6,663 nt of DNA from assembly GCA_030690405.1 (NCBI GenBank), contig JAUYGU010000010.1:1-6663 (forward strand), read 5' to 3'. This document shows, piece by piece, positions 4,800 to 6,663 of the stretch. This stretch comes from Dehalococcoidia bacterium. Lineage in GTDB: Bacteria > Chloroflexota > Dehalococcoidia > SM23-28-2 > RBG-16-64-32. The position numbers and the translations under genes are program-made. The notes beneath the pieces were generated by a model. That model had not been told where the DNA came from, did not search any database, and saw nothing but the letters and a program-made list of their open reading frames with translations. Every line of letters starts with the position of its first letter. Position 1 is the stretch's first letter.

Positions 4800-5708
4800 A
4801 TGAGAAGTTGCACAAAAGTACTCGAGACGCCGGCCAAGAAGCTCTTCCTCGTCTTCATTCTGTTGGCCCTGGCGGCGCTCGCCACCGCCGCCGCCGGGAT
4901 GCCGCGGGGCGCCGAAGCCGCGCAGGACGGCGAGGAGCAGGCCTTCCTCACGCTCATCAATAACTACCGGACACAGAACGGTCTGGGCACCCTCTCCCTC
5001 AACACACAGCTCAACAACTCCGCCGAGTGGATGAGCGAGGACATGGCCACCAACAACTACTTCAGCCACACCGACTCCCTGGGCCGCGATCCCTTCCAGC
5101 GCATGGCCGCCTTCGGCTACAGCTACAACACCTGGAAGGGCGAGAACCTGGCCGCGGGCACCGACACCGCCCAGGCTGCCTTCAACATCTGGAAGGGCTC
5201 AGCGGGGCACAACGCCAACATGCTGAACGCCAACTTCAAGGTGATCGGCATCGCCCGCGTCTACGCTGCGGGGACGACCTACGGCTGGTACTGGACAAAC
5301 GAATTCGGCGGGCAGGGCTCCGCCCCTCCGCCGCCGGCACCCACCACGCCGCCCCCCCCACCGCCGCCCGCGCCGACGCCGAAGCCTACTCAGCCGCCGC
5401 CGGCGGAGACGCCGCCGCCGCCGGAGCCGACCCCCGAGCCCACGCCCGACCCGACGCCGGAGCCGACGCCGGAGCCGACGCCCGTCGTGCCGAGCCAGGG
5501 CGACATCCAGTCACAGCTCAGTGGTGTCTGGCAGCGGCTAAACGTCGTCGGCGTTGAGGACTCGGTCCTGCGTCACGTCTCCTATCTGGCGGAGCGCTAC
5601 CTGCTGGCCCGCGACGGTCTCTTTGTCCAGGCGGCCAGCGGGGACAGCGGCGTTAGGGTGGCCGATGTCAGGACCGGCGAGCTCTGGCTGGCGGTCTTCA
5701 AGGGCTAG
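4800..5708 (+). CDS. Secreted CAP/SCP-domain protein with Pro-rich linker and unassigned C-terminal domain
   Basis: The 302-residue product starts with a Sec signal peptide: basic residues up to KK13-14, a hydrophobic core LFLVFILLALAALATAAAG (15-33) and a likely cut after AEA (38-40). Residues about 44-169 are a CAP (SCP/PR-1/YkwD-like) domain: FLTLINNYRTQNGLGTLSLN (49-68), FSHTDS (88-93), GENLA (114-118), WKGSAGHNANML (131-142) and WYWTNEFGG (163-171). His90, Glu115 and His137 fit the conserved CAP cavity residues. Bacterial CAP proteins are extracellular; most have no proven activity, and cell-wall or environmental roles are only suggested. Residues 176-231 are a Pro/Thr/Glu linker, and 232-302 a small domain I cannot assign. 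There is no LPXTG motif, terminal hydrophobic helix or basic tail. ATG 4800 is chosen because it starts the signal peptide; ATG 4704 would put 32 polar residues ahead of it. No Shine-Dalgarno sequence is visible. The gene is divergent from rsmG and converges on the sortase gene, 23 bp away. Confidence 0.85.
   Translation: MRSCTKVLETPAKKLFLVFILLALAALATAAAGMPRGAEAAQDGEEQAFLTLINNYRTQNGLGTLSLNTQLNNSAEWMSEDMATNNYFSHTDSLGRDPFQRMAAFGYSYNTWKGENLAAGTDTAQAAFNIWKGSAGHNANMLNANFKVIGIARVYAAGTTYGWYWTNEFGGQGSAPPPPAPTTPPPPPPPAPTPKPTQPPPAETPPPPEPTPEPTPDPTPEPTPEPTPVVPSQGDIQSQLSGVWQRLNVVGVEDSVLRHVSYLAERYLLARDGLFVQAASGDSGVRVADVRTGELWLAVFKG
5424..5483 (+). repeat. Tandem (E/D)PTP codon repeat in the CAP protein linker
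   Basis: Five consecutive copies of a 12-base unit encode EPTP, EPTP, DPTP, EPTP and EPTP (residues 209-228). The DNA unit is close to GAGCCGACGCCG, with synonymous variation between CCC/CCG and ACC/ACG in the first copies; the last copies are nearly identical. It is preceded by a poly-proline part (residues 176-208). Such linkers span the cell wall or keep domains apart, and nearly identical DNA units make copy-number change by slippage likely. Confidence 0.85.
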
Positions 5709-5731
5709 CCCTGCCGGCCGCCCCGCCTGAC

Positions 5732-6442
5732 TCAGCCTCCGCTCCCCGCCTGCTCGGACGCCAGCCCGGAGACCCGTTCCGCGCGCACTATCACCCTGTG
5801 GCTGTAGTTCCCGCCGTTCGGGTTGCTGTAATCGCGCAGCCAGGTGCCGCCGCAGGTGATCAGTGTGACCACGTCGTTGGAGGTCGGGTCCATAACCCTG
5901 CCGATGTCCGGGTTGTCGTACGCCACGGCGACGTTCCCGGTCACCCGGTAGCGGATCTGGGTCCCGTCCTCCAGGCCGACCGTTATCTCATCGCCGATCT
6001 GGAGCTCCCGCAGGTGGTAGAACACGCCTTCGCCCGGCTCGCCCCAGTAGTACCAGTCGACGTGCCCCGAGAACACGGCGTTATTGCCGCGACCGGGCGG
6101 TGCCGTAAACGTGTACCAGGCCACGTCCCTGCCGGAATCCGGCACCTCCGGGTTGTTCTCGGGGTCCCGGCCCAGGGCGAGCACAGTCGCATCCACGCCG
6201 ATCTTTGGGATCGCGATCCTCCTGGGAGCCGGTCCTTCGGGCTGGCCGTCTTCTGACGCCCCGGAGGGGGAGGACTCGCTGAGGATCTGCTCCAGGCTGC
6301 CCTCGTTGGGCAGGTCGGCGTTGTCGTCGCCCAGGGCGACAAGTATGCTCACCAGCCCGACCAGCAGGAGCGCGGTCGAGGCGAGGAGGACGAGGCCGGT
6401 GACCGCCAGGCGGCGGTCGATCTTGCTGAGCCGTTCACGCAT
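5732..6442 (-). CDS. Membrane-anchored sortase (class F/E-like transpeptidase)
   Basis: The 236-residue product has a short basic cytoplasmic start (RERLSKIDRR), one membrane helix at about 12-37, an acidic Ser/Pro-rich stalk (about 39-72) and a sortase beta-barrel (about 73-222). RIAIPKIGVDATVL (75-88) is the usual opening strand. The catalytic residues are His127 in FSGHVDW, Cys197 in TLITCGG and Arg216 in NYSHRVIVRAE. Sortases cut LPXTG-like signals on exported proteins and join them to cell-wall or pilin amines outside the membrane. The TLITCGG motif and compact domain are nearest to class F or E sortases of high-GC bacteria; the exact class is uncertain. The ATG at 6442 is the only sensible start and has no clear Shine-Dalgarno sequence, but a TATAAT box lies 48 bp upstream. 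No protein with a sorting signal is encoded in the window; the convergent CAP gene lacks one. Confidence 0.92.
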   Translation of the reverse strand: MRERLSKIDRRLAVTGLVLLASTALLLVGLVSILVALGDDNADLPNEGSLEQILSESSPSGASEDGQPEGPAPRRIAIPKIGVDATVLALGRDPENNPEVPDSGRDVAWYTFTAPPGRGNNAVFSGHVDWYYWGEPGEGVFYHLRELQIGDEITVGLEDGTQIRYRVTGNVAVAYDNPDIGRVMDPTSNDVVTLITCGGTWLRDYSNPNGGNYSHRVIVRAERVSGLASEQAGSGG

Positions 6443-6489
6443 AGGAGCTGACGTGGGTCCCTTGGGCTGAGGGCGGTAGCCGTCTCTAG

Positions 6490-6495
6490 ATTATA
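6490..6495 (-). promoter_or_regulatory. Perfect -10 box (TATAAT) upstream of the sortase gene
   Basis: The minus strand reads GCGTATAATCTAGAG here, a perfect -10 consensus in otherwise GC-rich DNA, which would put the transcription start near 6483 and give a leader of about 40 nt before the ATG at 6442. No -35 hexamer is recognisable 16-18 bp further upstream (6513-6518 region, GC-rich), and no extended TG motif precedes it, so an activator or a divergent -35 would be needed. Confidence 0.45.
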
Positions 6496-6560
6496 CGCCT
6501 GCGCGGAGGCAGGGGCTCCCGGAAACGGTAACTTTTCCACATAGGGTGGCGTTCTACCAT

Positions 6561-6586
6561 TTGACGGGGAAATAGGGTATCATACT
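6561..6586 (+). promoter_or_regulatory. Possible promoter for the gene starting at 6640
   Basis: TTGACG (6561-6566) matches the -35 consensus at five of six positions, and an AT-rich patch TATCATACT (6578-6586) follows. The spacing is poor: 11 bp to TATCAT or 14 bp to CATACT instead of about 17. The patch stands out because its surroundings are GC-rich, and it lies a sensible 50-60 bp upstream of the GTG start. Weakly supported. Confidence 0.25.
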
Positions 6587-6639
6587 GGGGCAACCACCGG
6601 ACAGCCGTTAGCAGGGGGCTGAGTGGGAAGGATTGCCCC

Positions 6640-6663
6640 GTGAGCCCTAACCTGGACGCTCAC
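6640..6663 (+). CDS. Start of an unidentified gene (cut by window edge)
   Basis: A GTG at 6640 opens a frame without a stop to the window end, encoding MSPNLDAH. A clear ribosome binding site, GGGAAGGA (6625-6632), sits seven bases before it, which is the best support for a real start. Eight residues are too few to identify the product. It is divergent from the sortase gene, and the 197-bp spacer between them (6443-6639) holds the TATAAT box and the possible plus-strand promoter described separately, with nothing else I can identify. Confidence 0.45.

Noticed and set aside
4668..5069. N-terminal extension of RsmG (open frame up to 5069)
   Set aside because: It runs antisense through the CAP gene and its residues do not resemble RsmG, whose family start fits the ATG at 4667.
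5691..5708. Possible sorting signal at the CAP protein C-terminus
   Set aside because: The end (LWLAVFKG) has no LPXTG-like motif, is too short for a membrane helix and has no basic tail.
5709..5731. Bidirectional terminator between the convergent CAP and sortase genes
   Set aside because: The 23-bp gap is GC-rich but shows no stem-loop with a T tract on either strand.
6533..6541. DnaA-box-like TTTTCCACA
   Set aside because: A single nonamer with one mismatch to TTATCCACA, with no cluster, AT-rich unwinding region or dnaA/dnaN neighbour; the presence of rsmG alone does not indicate an origin.
1..6663. CRISPR array, toxin-antitoxin pair or phage defence genes
   Set aside because: No regularly spaced repeats and no nuclease, methylase, helicase or toxin-like products; every long frame that is not a shadow has an ordinary explanation.

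Overview
The window is about 6.7 kb of high-GC bacterial DNA, mostly ordinary chromosomal genes with the end of an insertion sequence at the left edge. The gene types (a YIP1-family membrane protein, a CAP-domain secreted protein with a Pro/Thr/Glu linker, a TLITC-type sortase, a CaiB/BaiF enzyme and an ISL3-type transposase) and the mix of TTG/GTG starts and promoter-proximal starts fit a Chloroflexota (Dehalococcoidia-like) genome best. A high-GC Actinomycetota is a reasonable alternative. This placement is inference from gene style; the window holds no rRNA or other phylogenetic marker that I can read directly.

Layout. 1-141 is the right end of an ISL3-like IS: the last 43 codons of its transposase and its terminal sequence. 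About 60 bp further on, a CaiB/BaiF-family enzyme (204-1370, +) begins close to a good promoter-like sequence; it has the His/Asp/Glu set of alpha-methylacyl-CoA racemase-type members. It is followed by a small lipoprotein gene (1451-1879, +). Three genes lie on the minus strand, read right to left: rsmG (4667-3951, 16S rRNA m7G527 methyltransferase), a YIP1-family membrane protein (3844-3230) and an MFS transporter (3157-1886). They are separated by 106 and 72 bp gaps that contain inverted repeats, including a perfect 22-bp palindrome. Divergent from rsmG is a secreted CAP/SCP-domain protein (4800-5708, +), whose leader contains two hairpins. Convergent with it is a membrane-anchored sortase (6442-5732, -). 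The last bases hold the probable start of another plus-strand gene (GTG at 6640).

Function. rsmG is a translation-fidelity housekeeping gene. The CAP protein and the sortase are both extracytoplasmic, but the CAP protein has no visible LPXTG-type sorting signal, so their adjacency does not show that one acts on the other. The CaiB/BaiF enzyme probably acts in acyl-CoA metabolism, with an unknown substrate.

I found no convincing new multi-gene system. The points most worth a second look are the IS/CaiB junction with its testable 8-bp target duplication, the 22-bp palindrome, the hairpin leader between rsmG and the CAP gene, the unassigned C-terminal domain of the CAP protein, and the sortase without a visible partner.
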